A program made the position numbers and the translations under genes. DNA of 64,000 bases from AAA044-D11 sp965268555 (GTDB lineage Bacteria; Actinomycetota; Actinomycetes; Nanopelagicales; Nanopelagicaceae): assembly GCA_965268555.1 (NCBI GenBank), contig OZ254174.1, positions 496,001 through 560,000 of the forward strand, given 5' to 3'. Shown piece by piece: positions 53,073 to 62,400 of this stretch; positions within the stretch are counted from its first letter, which is position 1, and every line of letters begins with the position of its first letter. The notes beneath the pieces were generated by a model, which ran no database searches, was not told where the DNA came from, and saw nothing but the letters and a program-made list of their open reading frames with translations.

Positions 53073-53096
53073 GCCGTAAGGGTAACCTGACTCGCT
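53073..53096. promoter_or_regulatory. Overlapping divergent leaderless promoters crtE / metF
   Basis: The minus-strand hexamer TACCCT (53079-53084) and plus-strand TAACCT (53083-53088) share two bases inside a GGGTAACCT core. They end six bases before the crtE GTG and eight bases before the metF ATG. The two transcripts must compete for the same site. Confidence 0.55.
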
Positions 53097-53954
53097 ATGG
53101 AGCGCATGACAGTCTCGGTTGAATTCTTTCCGCCGAAGGATGAAGCTGGGGTGGCTCGACTTTGGGCAGCGTCGTCAGCCCTGGAGTCGATTTCGCCCGA
53201 TTTCATTTCTGTAACTTATGGCGCGGGTGGCAGTACTCGTGATCGCACAATTCAAATCACGAAAGAGATAACACAGCGAACTGGGCGAAATACCGTCGCA
53301 CATTTAACTTGTGTTGGTTCAACAAAATCTGAACTGATTGAAATTCTTGGTCAGTACAAGAGCGCAGGAATTAAAACGATTTTAGCGCTGCGCGGTGATC
53401 CAGTAGGTGGTCCTTCTTCGCCTTGGGTCACAACTCCAGGCGGCTTTGATCATTCGGATCAGTTGGTTGAACTTGCAATGACGCAAGGTGGTTTCGAAGT
53501 AGGTGTTGCTGCATTCCCGGATTGTCATCCTGCGAGTGCTGGTGATTTGAATAAGGATATTGACGTTCTAATTCGTAAAGAAGAGTTAGGTGCAAGTTTT
53601 GCCACAACCCAATTCTTTTTCGATAGTGCAAAATGGGAAAAATTAGTTTCAAAACTTCAGGCACGTGGCTCGAACCTTCCAGTTATCGCGGGCATCTTGC
53701 CGGTCACAAATGTGAAGCAACTACAAAGAATGTCAGAGTTAACTGGTGCACAAATTCCATCTAATATTGCAAAGATGTTTGAAGATATCGCAGATGATGC
53801 AGATGCAGTTCGTAAAGTTGGTATCGAACTTGCGACCAAGATGTGTCAGGAATTAATTGCGCTAAAGGTCCCTGGTTTGCATTTCTACACAATGAATACC
53901 GCAGATGCCACTTTGCAAATTTGTCAGAATTTAGGCCTAACAAAAAATGGATAA
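53097..53954 (+). CDS. metF: Methylenetetrahydrofolate reductase
   Basis: A 285-aa FAD enzyme reducing 5,10-methylene-THF to 5-methyl-THF for methionine synthesis. Motifs are VEFFPPKDEAG (catalytic Glu), VTYGAGGSTRDRT, HLTCVGST, LALRGDP and the FFDSAKWEKL/GILPVTN segments. The length is typical of bacterial MetF. The start lacks a Shine-Dalgarno sequence and has TAACCT upstream. The 3' end overlaps the CDP-alcohol phosphatidyltransferase gene by eight bases. Confidence 0.94.
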   Translation: MERMTVSVEFFPPKDEAGVARLWAASSALESISPDFISVTYGAGGSTRDRTIQITKEITQRTGRNTVAHLTCVGSTKSELIEILGQYKSAGIKTILALRGDPVGGPSSPWVTTPGGFDHSDQLVELAMTQGGFEVGVAAFPDCHPASAGDLNKDIDVLIRKEELGASFATTQFFFDSAKWEKLVSKLQARGSNLPVIAGILPVTNVKQLQRMSELTGAQIPSNIAKMFEDIADDADAVRKVGIELATKMCQELIALKVPGLHFYTMNTADATLQICQNLGLTKNG

Positions 53955-54567
53955 AAGCGAATTTTTAGATACTTGGTCAGCGTTACATGGCGGAGCCAAG
54001 ATTGAAGGAATCGTTAAAGCCTGGCTGGCAATTTCATTTGCAATCGTTAAGCCGCTGGTAAGAATTAAGGTAACTCCAAATATTCTGACACTTGGTGGCT
54101 TGCTATTCGCAATCTTGCTCTGGCAATTTCCGCATAGTTGGCCTGCCGTACTCTTTCTTGTTGCCTCGCTTTTGTTTGATGGCATCGATGGATCCCTTGC
54201 GATAATCACACGGAGCACGTCGAATTTTGGTGCTTTCACCGATTCGTTTGTTGATCGCTTATCCGAAGTTTTCTGGACGCTTGCTCTTTATGAATTAGGC
54301 GCACCTAAGGAACTCATTTTTATTGCGCTACTTGCTGCTTTCACTCAGGAGTATTTGCGGGCGCGTGCAGGTGGACTCGGGCACAATGAAATTGAAATCG
54401 TCACTATTTGTGAAAGACCTGTTCGTGCGAGCCTCTTATTCATCGTCTTGATCGCTAATTTGTTTTCACTGCAAATCGCACCTGCGATGTCGGCAATCTG
54501 GGTGCTAATGCAAGTTATTTCTGTTGCCCAACTTACTACGAGCTTCTACAAGCGCTTATCTAATTAG
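53947..54567 (+). CDS. CDP-alcohol phosphatidyltransferase family protein with altered motif
   Basis: A 206-aa membrane protein with about six hydrophobic segments. The family motif D-x2-DG-x2-AR-x8-G-x3-D-x3-D reads here Asp78, Asp81, Gly82, Ala85, Ile86, Gly95, Asp99, Asp103. All four metal-binding Asp are kept, but the Arg is replaced by Ile. The family makes phospholipids such as PG, PS or PI from CDP-diacylglycerol. The substrate is unclear. It is coupled to metF and convergent with the crtD-like gene (8-bp overlap). Confidence 0.8.
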   Translation: MDKSEFLDTWSALHGGAKIEGIVKAWLAISFAIVKPLVRIKVTPNILTLGGLLFAILLWQFPHSWPAVLFLVASLLFDGIDGSLAIITRSTSNFGAFTDSFVDRLSEVFWTLALYELGAPKELIFIALLAAFTQEYLRARAGGLGHNEIEIVTICERPVRASLLFIVLIANLFSLQIAPAMSAIWVLMQVISVAQLTTSFYKRLSN

Positions 54568-56059
54568 ATTTACCAATTGCCTCGGCAACTATTTCTGCGC
54601 TAATTCCTACGAGCGGAAGTCCGCCGCCAGGATGGGCCGATCCGCCAACGCAATAGAGATTCTTTAGGGGAGAGGTATTGCTTGCACGCAAGAATGCTGA
54701 CCTTGCGCCATTGCTTGAAGTTCCGTAGATAGAGCCACCAGGTGCGCCAACGTTCTTCTCTAAATCCATCGGAGTTTGAAATTCCATAACATCTAACCGT
54801 TCTGAAACTCGCAGGCCAAGGGCATCTAACTTTGCGATTATTTTTGCGGCATAGAGCGATGATCCTTTACTCCAGTCCCAACCCGTTCCTGGTTCATGTC
54901 TTGGAGCATTCACTAGAACAAACCATGCTTCTTTATTTCCACCCTTAACCATCGCCGGATCATTTGGTGCACAGATATAAATTGTTGGATCATTTACTGG
55001 AATCTTTTTAGTGAAGATGTCATCGAATTCAGCGTCATAATCCTCTGGGAAATAAACATTGTGATGGTTCATGACTGGAGGTTCTCCAGATAATTTAGTG
55101 TTATCGAGTCCTAAGAGCAGCGAGAACCCAGCCAACGATTTTGTGGCACTTGCTAATTTCTTACGTTCTGATTTAGCCGCAGATACATCTGCAGGCAATA
55201 ACTTGTTGTAGACAAGTTCGGCGTCCGCATTGGCAACAACAAAATCTGCTGCAATCTTTGCGTCATTTACTACGACGCCAGTGGCGCGCGAGCCTTCATG
55301 AGTAATTGATGTTACTGGCGAATTTAGCTCGAACTTAACTCCGAGTTCGCGGCATCTTGCCTCTAGCGCAACCGATAGTTGCCCAATTCCACCTTTAATA
55401 TGCCAAGCGCCAAATGAAGATTCAACGAAGGCTATTGTTAGTAGAACGGCTGGCACTTTGCGGGGATCTGATCCCGAATAAGTTGCGTATCGATCAATGA
55501 TCTTGCTCAAGTAAGGGTTTTTTGTGTATTTGGAAGTTAAAGATCGAAGCGAAGTGAGCGGTGAAATAACGCGGAGATCTTTCAAGAAACCTTTCTTTGC
55601 AATCAAGCTTCTAATTGATTTCAACTCTGATTCAACGAATGGGCCGCGCGAAACATCCCACATATGTTCGGCTCGTTGCATCAAGTTATGCCATTCATCG
55701 CCAGCAGTTTTGCCGAGAGCTTCTTCAATGGAATCACAGATCGCTTTTGGCGAAAGATTCGGAAAGGTGATTTGTTTGCCATCTGCAAATTGGTATTTGA
55801 AGGCCGGATCAACTGGTTCTAGCTCAAGGATATGTTCAATTCGTTTTCCGGTCTTCAAGAAAAGGTCGCGATAAACCGCAGGCAGTGTTAGAAGTGATGG
55901 CCCAATATCAAAGGCGTAATCGCCCATCCATTTAGTCTGACATTTCCCACCGGTGCGATCACTTGCTTCATAAATAGTTACTTCATGCCCAGCTTTAGCC
56001 AACCTTGCAGCGGCAGACATGCCACCAATGCCAGCGCCAATTACAACAACTTTGGCCAT
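54560..56059 (-). CDS. crtD: Carotenoid desaturase, CrtI/CrtD family
   Basis: A second CrtI-like FAD enzyme of about 499 aa: VVVIGAGIGGMSAAARLAKAG, GGKCQTKWMGDYAFDIGPSLLTLP, and the C-terminal CVGGSAHPGGGLPLVGISAEIVAEAI. It is distinct from the CrtI at 50500. Its place with CruF-like, CrtA-like and glycosyltransferase genes suggests 3,4-desaturation of a 1-hydroxylated end group (CrtD role, inference). An ATG at 56083 exists. The ATG at 56059 overlaps the upstream stop codon (TAATG) and starts right at the FAD motif, so I prefer it. Confidence 0.85.
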   Translation of the reverse strand: MAKVVVIGAGIGGMSAAARLAKAGHEVTIYEASDRTGGKCQTKWMGDYAFDIGPSLLTLPAVYRDLFLKTGKRIEHILELEPVDPAFKYQFADGKQITFPNLSPKAICDSIEEALGKTAGDEWHNLMQRAEHMWDVSRGPFVESELKSIRSLIAKKGFLKDLRVISPLTSLRSLTSKYTKNPYLSKIIDRYATYSGSDPRKVPAVLLTIAFVESSFGAWHIKGGIGQLSVALEARCRELGVKFELNSPVTSITHEGSRATGVVVNDAKIAADFVVANADAELVYNKLLPADVSAAKSERKKLASATKSLAGFSLLLGLDNTKLSGEPPVMNHHNVYFPEDYDAEFDDIFTKKIPVNDPTIYICAPNDPAMVKGGNKEAWFVLVNAPRHEPGTGWDWSKGSSLYAAKIIAKLDALGLRVSERLDVMEFQTPMDLEKNVGAPGGSIYGTSSNGARSAFLRASNTSPLKNLYCVGGSAHPGGGLPLVGISAEIVAEAIGKSN

Positions 56060-57105
56060 TATGAAATCAGCCGTCCGCGCCAAGTTAAAGTTCCACGATT
56101 TTTTCGAATCGAAGAGAGAATTATTAAATAAAGCAGAACAAGAATTGCAAAGGGATGCAAGAAGGCATATGCCGGATTAGATTTTGTCTTGATCGCCGCT
56201 AGTACTCGCGATAGGAATATAAATAAGACTGGTGCACCGAAGCCTAGATAAGGTGTAATGCCAGTTAGTACCAGAATAAAGATTGCAACAATCGTTCCAA
56301 GTTGGCCACCGAAAGCCTTCCAAAGTGATTTGGTATAGCCATCTATCAGCTCGCTATTGGATTTATACATCCGGCAACTTGCGACCGAACTGCCATCAGC
56401 TACGCCGCCTTTGATTCCCTTGCTTACAAGCAACCTGGCAAGTTCTAAATCATCGAGGACTTCATTAGGAATTGCAGCATGCCCACCTGATTTCTCATAA
56501 GCACTGCGCTTAACAATAAAGAATTGGCCATTTGCGATGGTCATAGAACGGTTTGGATATCTCTCGGCAATTCGAAGCGGAACACTCGCAAGCCATGACC
56601 ATTGGAGGAGTGGTTGAATTAATTTCTCAAGAATCGATCCAGCAATTTGCCTCGGATAAGGCGAGATGAATTCCCAGCCGTATTTTTTCATCTTAGTAAT
56701 CGCTGATGCGATCGCATAGGGATGAAGGCGGACATCGGCATCGATAAATACAAGATATTCACCGCTTCCAACTTCTGAAAGATTATGACATGCCCAAACT
56801 TTGCCCAGCCACCCCGCAGGAACTTCGGTTCCAATTAACTTAGTAACTTTGAATTCGCTAATCAATTTTCCGGTGGCATCACTTGAACCATCATCTAAGA
56901 CATATACCCGACTTGATTCGAGTAATTCACTGTTTAAAACTGCCTTTAGACAGGCTTCGACATTAGCTTCTTCATTACGCATTGGGATCAAAACGTCAAC
57001 GCTTTCACTTACATTCGCGGCGCCCTTTAATCCGACAACTCGCATATTAATCACATTGGCAACGGTGATAATCAGCGCGATCGCGCAGAGCCAAAATTCG
57101 ATCAT
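56059..57105 (-). CDS. Family 2 glycosyltransferase, probable carotenoid glycosyltransferase
   Basis: A 348-aa GT2 enzyme. One N-terminal membrane segment is followed by the GT-A domain (VDVLIPMRNEEANVEACL, VYVLDDGSSDATGKL, LVFIDADVRLHP as DxD, and a later NEVLDDLELARLLVSKGIKG). Two to three C-terminal membrane segments follow. It resembles CrtQ/CruG-type enzymes that attach sugars to carotenoid hydroxyls. The context between cruF- and crtD-like genes supports that. It starts right after the cruF-like gene with no gap. Confidence 0.85.
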   Translation of the reverse strand: MIEFWLCAIALIITVANVINMRVVGLKGAANVSESVDVLIPMRNEEANVEACLKAVLNSELLESSRVYVLDDGSSDATGKLISEFKVTKLIGTEVPAGWLGKVWACHNLSEVGSGEYLVFIDADVRLHPYAIASAITKMKKYGWEFISPYPRQIAGSILEKLIQPLLQWSWLASVPLRIAERYPNRSMTIANGQFFIVKRSAYEKSGGHAAIPNEVLDDLELARLLVSKGIKGGVADGSSVASCRMYKSNSELIDGYTKSLWKAFGGQLGTIVAIFILVLTGITPYLGFGAPVLFIFLSRVLAAIKTKSNPAYAFLHPFAILVLLYLIILSSIRKNRGTLTWRGRLIS

Positions 57106-57921
57106 TTACTTAAGTAGATCTGGCTTACCGAATGAGATTACAAATAAATAAGGCGCAGCCCAAAGCGCGAAAGCGATACCAGCAGTGACTGCGACGCCTG
57201 GACGATCAAAGAAGAATAGATTGCCAACAACGTACGAGAAAAGCGTCCAGGCCAAAAAGAGATCCGGGATTGTTGAATTCACTCCGGTCTTCCTGCGCTC
57301 TTTTGGTAGAAGTAAATTCAAAAGCGCTATCAGTCCCATTCCCGCAAATAGCCAACCTGCAGTATTTGAAAGTGGAATCTCAGGTTGAAACGGAACATGT
57401 GGTCCGACAACATCCCAGGTCCACTTACCAACCGCAACCATCTGGGGATCTAAGAAGAGATCCCAAACCATTAATCCAATACCGCCATAAAGAAAGGCCC
57501 AATTCGGAAAAGTTTTTCTAGCCGCAATTAAAACCGGATGCGCCATCATTATCCAAGCGAAGGGAACAAGCACAGGAACTCCGGCAATCTTCAAGCCAAG
57601 TGAGTCATCATAAGAGTAACTTCCAAATGGCCAACCAGTCTTGCTTCCTAAAATTTCAACACCAAGTGCAAAAAGGAAAGTAACGCTTGCGAAAGTGGCA
57701 AAGTATCTAAAGCCATAGGACAAAAATGAATGGGCCAACATTAAAAGTGCGCCAGTAATCACAAATAAAATAGTTACGTATTTGAGAGTATCGCCAGAAA
57801 CTAGCGGATATGAAATTTGAAGCCCGACTGCAATAACGAAAAGTGAAATCAATCCCAGACTTTGATTCGCAGAAATTCCACGGCGCCGATTATTTCTTGG
57901 GCGGTACTGGCGAATTGACAT
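57106..57921 (-). CDS. cruF: Carotenoid 1,2-hydratase, CruF family (DUF422)
   Basis: A 271-aa integral membrane protein with about seven to eight segments. The DUF422 features are visible: ALGVEILGSKTGWPFGSYSYDD, GVPVLVPFAWIMMAHPV, GGIGLMVWDLFLDPQMVAVGKWTWD. CruF adds water across the C1-C2 double bond of the psi end group in gamma-carotene or lycopene derivatives. It starts with ATG, with CAGAAT six bases upstream. It is 24 bp from the crtA-like gene, so it is either in that operon or has its own start. Confidence 0.88.
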   Translation of the reverse strand: MSIRQYRPRNNRRRGISANQSLGLISLFVIAVGLQISYPLVSGDTLKYVTILFVITGALLMLAHSFLSYGFRYFATFASVTFLFALGVEILGSKTGWPFGSYSYDDSLGLKIAGVPVLVPFAWIMMAHPVLIAARKTFPNWAFLYGGIGLMVWDLFLDPQMVAVGKWTWDVVGPHVPFQPEIPLSNTAGWLFAGMGLIALLNLLLPKERRKTGVNSTIPDLFLAWTLFSYVVGNLFFFDRPGVAVTAGIAFALWAAPYLFVISFGKPDLLK

Positions 57922-57945
57922 AGGGCAATTCTGCCTTAAGAAGGG

Positions 57946-58608
57946 CTAGAAGCCACCATGCTCTTCGATAATCGCAAAACGTGCGAAGAGTTCTTCGGCA
58001 TACCAATCTAAATCTTTAGTTGCTTGGATCGCAGCAATGTGGGCTTGTCCTTGGTATGCAAAAGATCTAAGCGCAGCCCCAGATTCCCACCTCGAAAATG
58101 TGCCCTGGAGTCCAATAGGTGCTTCACCAATTCCAATTGCACTGAGCAATCCAGGTGAAGATTTCAAACTTACGGTCACAGGTGGCACAGCTCGCCAAAA
58201 CTTAGAGTTCATTGACCACTTAATTCGCGCCCGAGTTATTGCGGCAACAGGGCCTTTCCAATCAGTGATTTGATTCTGGCTAAAGGGTTCGTTCTTCGAC
58301 CACATGCCATGTGCCGAAATAGGTTGCATAACTGCTCGGTATTCTGAAATCGAAGCTTTGCGCCACCTCGAAATTAAAGGTGATGCATCAAAAGGATCTA
58401 TCTCTTTTGAATCAATGACAACCAACATACCCCAGCGTTTGGCATCGGCATCGCTTGGCGTAAAAGTTTCACCTCTTCCTGTACCAAGTGATTTAAAGAA
58501 AGTAATATTCTTATTTCGCCCCAGAGTCAATCGATCCTTTGCCATATGAATAATCGCAAAAGGGAGTGATCGTAAATTGATTTTCCAGAAATAAAGTAAG
58601 ACGACCAT
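57946..58608 (-). CDS. crtA: CrtA-like spheroidene monooxygenase family protein
   Basis: A 220-aa protein matching the CrtA pattern along its whole length: FFKSLGTGRGETFTPSDADA, WSKNEPF, GPVAAITRARI, FWRAVPPV, GIGEAPIGLQGTFSRW, then AHIAAIQATKDLDWYAEELFARFAI. CrtA inserts a keto group at C2 of acyclic carotenoids in purple bacteria. Carotenoid neighbours on one side and a TetR gene on the other support this role. The substrate is inferred. I keep the ATG at 58608 because the N-terminal segment also fits the family. Confidence 0.85.
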   Translation of the reverse strand: MVVLLYFWKINLRSLPFAIIHMAKDRLTLGRNKNITFFKSLGTGRGETFTPSDADAKRWGMLVVIDSKEIDPFDASPLISRWRKASISEYRAVMQPISAHGMWSKNEPFSQNQITDWKGPVAAITRARIKWSMNSKFWRAVPPVTVSLKSSPGLLSAIGIGEAPIGLQGTFSRWESGAALRSFAYQGQAHIAAIQATKDLDWYAEELFARFAIIEEHGGF

Positions 58609-58626
58609 TTGGTTTTCTGCAAATCC

Positions 58627-59283
58627 TTATTGGATTGCTACAGCTTTAAGTTCAGGAAGCGGACCATTTGCTAATTTCTCTGCCTTAGTTGGAGAAATAC
58701 CAAGAATTTCTAAAATAATTTCGATAGCCACATCGGCATCTGATTCTTTCGCGGCTGGATTCAATATTTGTTCTGCAAGACCGGCAAGCAAACAAGCCGA
58801 GATGCTTCTAATTCTGACCTCAACGTTATCGATGACTAAGATTTTCTTCTTGATTAATTCCTTAATATGCAAAATTAAGCCATCCTGAGTGCCTGAGTAA
58901 TATTTAGGAACTTCAGCTAAGTTCTTTGCGATCATTGCCGAATAGTGAGGATGAGTTTTCGGTAGTCGCAGGAGCAATCGCATTGGATTTACTAATTCAG
59001 CAAGTGGATCATTACTTGGTTCTAGGAGGCTGTCGGTCCAAACTTCCCACTCCTTAAATGCCGCGATAAATGCGGCCGCAATAAGAGCCTCCTTATTTTC
59101 AAAATGTTTATAAATCGTGCTTACAGATACCTCGGCACCTTCAGCAAATTGATCGATGCTTGCATCAGGACCGATTTCCGCCAATACACCTTGAGCTGCC
59201 TTGAGCAGGGCTGCGTGATTTCGGGCCACATACGCGCTCTTGCGCCCAGCACTTGCTGGGATCGGCTGCTTTCGAGTTGGCAT
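58627..59283 (-). CDS. TetR family transcriptional regulator
   Basis: A protein of about 218 aa. The N-terminal HTH is ASIDQFAEGAEVSVSTIYKHFENKEALIAAAF. A helical ligand domain follows and ends at about residue 205. Nineteen bases separate it from the crtA-like gene in the same direction, so it likely heads and controls the carotenoid-modification operon. The ATG at 59283 rather than the TTG at 59289 is chosen: TAGACT (59290-59295, minus strand) lies six bases upstream. The direct repeat at 59327-59362 may be its operator. Confidence 0.87.
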   Translation of the reverse strand: MPTRKQPIPASAGRKSAYVARNHAALLKAAQGVLAEIGPDASIDQFAEGAEVSVSTIYKHFENKEALIAAAFIAAFKEWEVWTDSLLEPSNDPLAELVNPMRLLLRLPKTHPHYSAMIAKNLAEVPKYYSGTQDGLILHIKELIKKKILVIDNVEVRIRSISACLLAGLAEQILNPAAKESDADVAIEIILEILGISPTKAEKLANGPLPELKAVAIQ

Positions 59284-59289
59284 GCGCAA

Positions 59290-59295
59290 AGTCTA
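59290..59295 (-). promoter_or_regulatory. Leaderless-type -10 (TAGACT) for the TetR-carotenoid operon
   Basis: The hexamer ends six bases before the TetR ATG on the minus strand. Confidence 0.5.
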
Positions 59296-59326
59296 AGCCG
59301 CCCTTTCAAAAATAATATGAACTTTT

Positions 59327-59362
59327 CTATAAAAGAGTGCTACCCCTATAAAAGAATGCTAC
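59327..59362 (+). repeat. Tandem 17-bp direct repeat in the TetR / surface-protein promoter region
   Basis: CTATAAAAGAGTGCTAC (59327-59343) and CTATAAAAGAATGCTAC (59346-59362) differ at one base and are 19 bp apart centre to centre, about two helix turns. Each holds a TATAAA-like hexamer. They lie between the divergent TetR gene and the GLUG-repeat protein gene and look like paired regulator sites or duplicated promoter elements. Confidence 0.7.
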
Positions 59363-59413
59363 TCTGATATTCACCAGGCCCCAACCACACCCTCGATCAA
59401 AGCGGAGACCCAG

Positions 59414-62400
59414 ATGACCAATCAAGCCCAAGCCAAGCGCCAGCCAATACTAATTCTGGCCTTAATCCTGGCCTTACTCCCGATTTTTACTCTCACTTCA
59501 ATGTCGACGAGTGCCGCAACAGGACCCATAGATTTATTAGAGGGAAAGCTTGGTATTGATTTCGGAATAGATAAATGGATAGAACCTGGAGGTACCCGCT
59601 TTGCTGAAAGTGCAGACAAGTTATTTGATGGAACAAGCACTGATCCAATTGACCCATCAATACTCACAAAATATTTCGCAAATAGTAATCATGATGAAGA
59701 CGGAATCAATATTGTTTTTGACTTTGGGATAGCTGGTTCAAGATTCGAGGGTATAGGCGCCACAATACGAGGAGTTCAACTTGCATCTGCAGATACGGAA
59801 GGCAGGGATCCAACAGCTTGGACGCTCGAAGGTACAAACGATACAACAACTGCATGGACGTTAATTCATTCCTCAAATGAAACGGAAACTGCTTCAACTC
59901 TACCTACCGAAAGAGATACAAATTATGAAGCAACTATGTTTCCAACGTCAGAACCATTTAAATACTTTAGATTTATTGTAACTGCAACAAGGGCTGGAGG
60001 TATTGGCAATTCAAATTCGGCACTTAGTTCACTGCGGTTTTTTGGTGGCCCAACTGTTATTAGAACGCAAGCAGATTTGGTAGCCATCGGAACTGACGAA
60101 ACAACACTAAGCGGAGATTATGTTCTTGGCAATGACATTGTATTAAATGAGATCGAACCTGACTCTGGCTATTACGTTGGCGATGGCATGGTGTTCACTA
60201 CTTTTACTGGAAACTTTGACGGTGCCAATCACACGATTTCTAATTTATTGGGAACACTTTTTCAAGTTGTTGGGGATGGCGGAATGCAAACAACCATCTC
60301 CCATTTAAATCTTGTAACCAATGAAATTGGTTTGCCCTCTAGTTTTACGGGAATTCTCACTGAGGAACTCTCCGAATTGAGCTTGGTTAATGATGTTCAT
60401 GTTTCTGGAAAATTGGTTCAAGGCGAAGAATGTCCTGTAGGTGGAATCGCAGGAAGAGGCAGAAGCAACTCATCTATTGAAAATTCTTCAGCGGATGTAA
60501 CTATTGAACTTGGCGCAACGAACGATGACGTCGGTGGTTTAATCGGAAGTACTTCTGGAAATATCTCAAACTCTTTTGCAAAAGTTAATATTTCTGGCGA
60601 TGCTGCGGGAAAAATAGGTGGTTTGGTGGGAACGGCTGAACAAGGTTCAACAATTATAAATTCAGCTTCTTCGGGAACAATTAATGGCGGTGGCACAAAC
60701 CAAGGAACCTACTTCGGAGGCCTAGTTGGATACTCGCAGGGATCAACTGTCACTAAATCTGCTTCTTCTGTACAAATTAATACAGGACAAGATTCAATTG
60801 TGGGCGGACTTGTTGGTTGGGCAGAAAATAGTCCTGACGACTCGACTTCAACACTTATTTCAAATTCATTTGCGAGTGGTGCCGTCACGAACCAGGGAGA
60901 CAAAGCTGGTGGACTAATCGGTTACATCGATAAAGGTACGGTTTCTAATTGCGTTGCAACGGGAAATGTTTCAGGAAATGTAAACGTGGGTGGTCTCATT
61001 GGCTATGCCGAATCATCTGAAGTTATGGGCTCGTCAGCTAGCGGAAACATTTCTGGAAACAGTTTTGTCGGTGGGCTAATAGGTGCGCTTGCTTCGAATG
61101 CGCACGCAAGTGTGGGTAACAGCAGCGCTACCGGAGATGTAACCGGAGTTAATGAATTTCCTGTTAACATCGGGGGTTTCATTGGCTTTGTGGATGGCAA
61201 TAATGCGTCGGTAAGTAATGTCAGTTCAATGGGATCTATTGATGCTCCTTTTGGGCAATACATTGGAGGATTAATCGGGCAAATCGGACCTAGTTCCACA
61301 TCCATTCTTAATAGAAGTAGCTCATCAGGCACTGTCACAGCAATTAGTGGTTTCCAAATTGGCGGATTGGTCGGAGAAAATCATGCACCGATGTCCAATG
61401 GAAAGGCAATTGGCGCTGTCACAGCAATTGGTGGGACCGATGTTGGCGGATTAGTGGGATATACAGATTCGGATTTATCACACACGATCTTTGAAGAAGG
61501 AGTCGTTACTGGCGAAAATAACGTTGGAACTTTGGCTGGGCGAGCTGAGCCAGATCACATATGGTACTCAAAAGCTACCGGTACATCCGTAAACACTTCC
61601 GATCAAACAAAGAATGATCGACTTGAAGGATTCAGTAACTACCACAGTGATGACACTGATGGCGTGCCTGGTCTTGAATCTCTAGTAGAGACGCGCACCA
61701 TAATGGTGCAGTTGAATTTTGATTTTACAGATCCGCTGCCTTGGGCACAGAGCGCAAGCATCAACAGTAATCAACCTTACTTACGAGCACTTTTAGGAAC
61801 CGGCTTTTATATTGAGTCAGCTCCAACGCCATCAATAACGCCAAGTACACAAAGTGTAAGCGCTATTGCGAAGACTCGAATTACGCCAACAACGGCATTT
61901 ACTCCAGTTAACTTAACTTCACCGGTTTACACGGTGTTGCCAGCATTGCCTGTTGGTTTAGAAATAAGTCCAACAACTGGCATTATCTCCGGAACTCCAA
62001 CTTCAGCTTCGCCTTCTACTTCATATGTTGTTACAGCAACATCTGGAGCGCAAAGTGCAACAGCCACGGTTACCTTGGTTGTTACTGCTGCCCCATCGGT
62101 TGCTTTAGTAATTCCAGATCCACCACAAACATCAAAAGTAATCTCGGCTACTTCAGAGGTTAATGAAAATTCGAATGGTGAAGAAATTATTGTATTGGGA
62201 GATTTCATAGCTTCTATTTCAAATGTAGCCATAAATGGCAAAGCACTTAATTCTTCGGATTGGAAACAAGAAGCTTCGAAATTGGTAATTAAGTACGTTA
62301 CTAATTCCTCAAGTAAACTTTCGATTCAAATCTGGAATGGCCAAGCGCCGCTTTTATCGGCGATAGATGTAGTTATAAACGTTAAGAAGGTCGAACCAGT

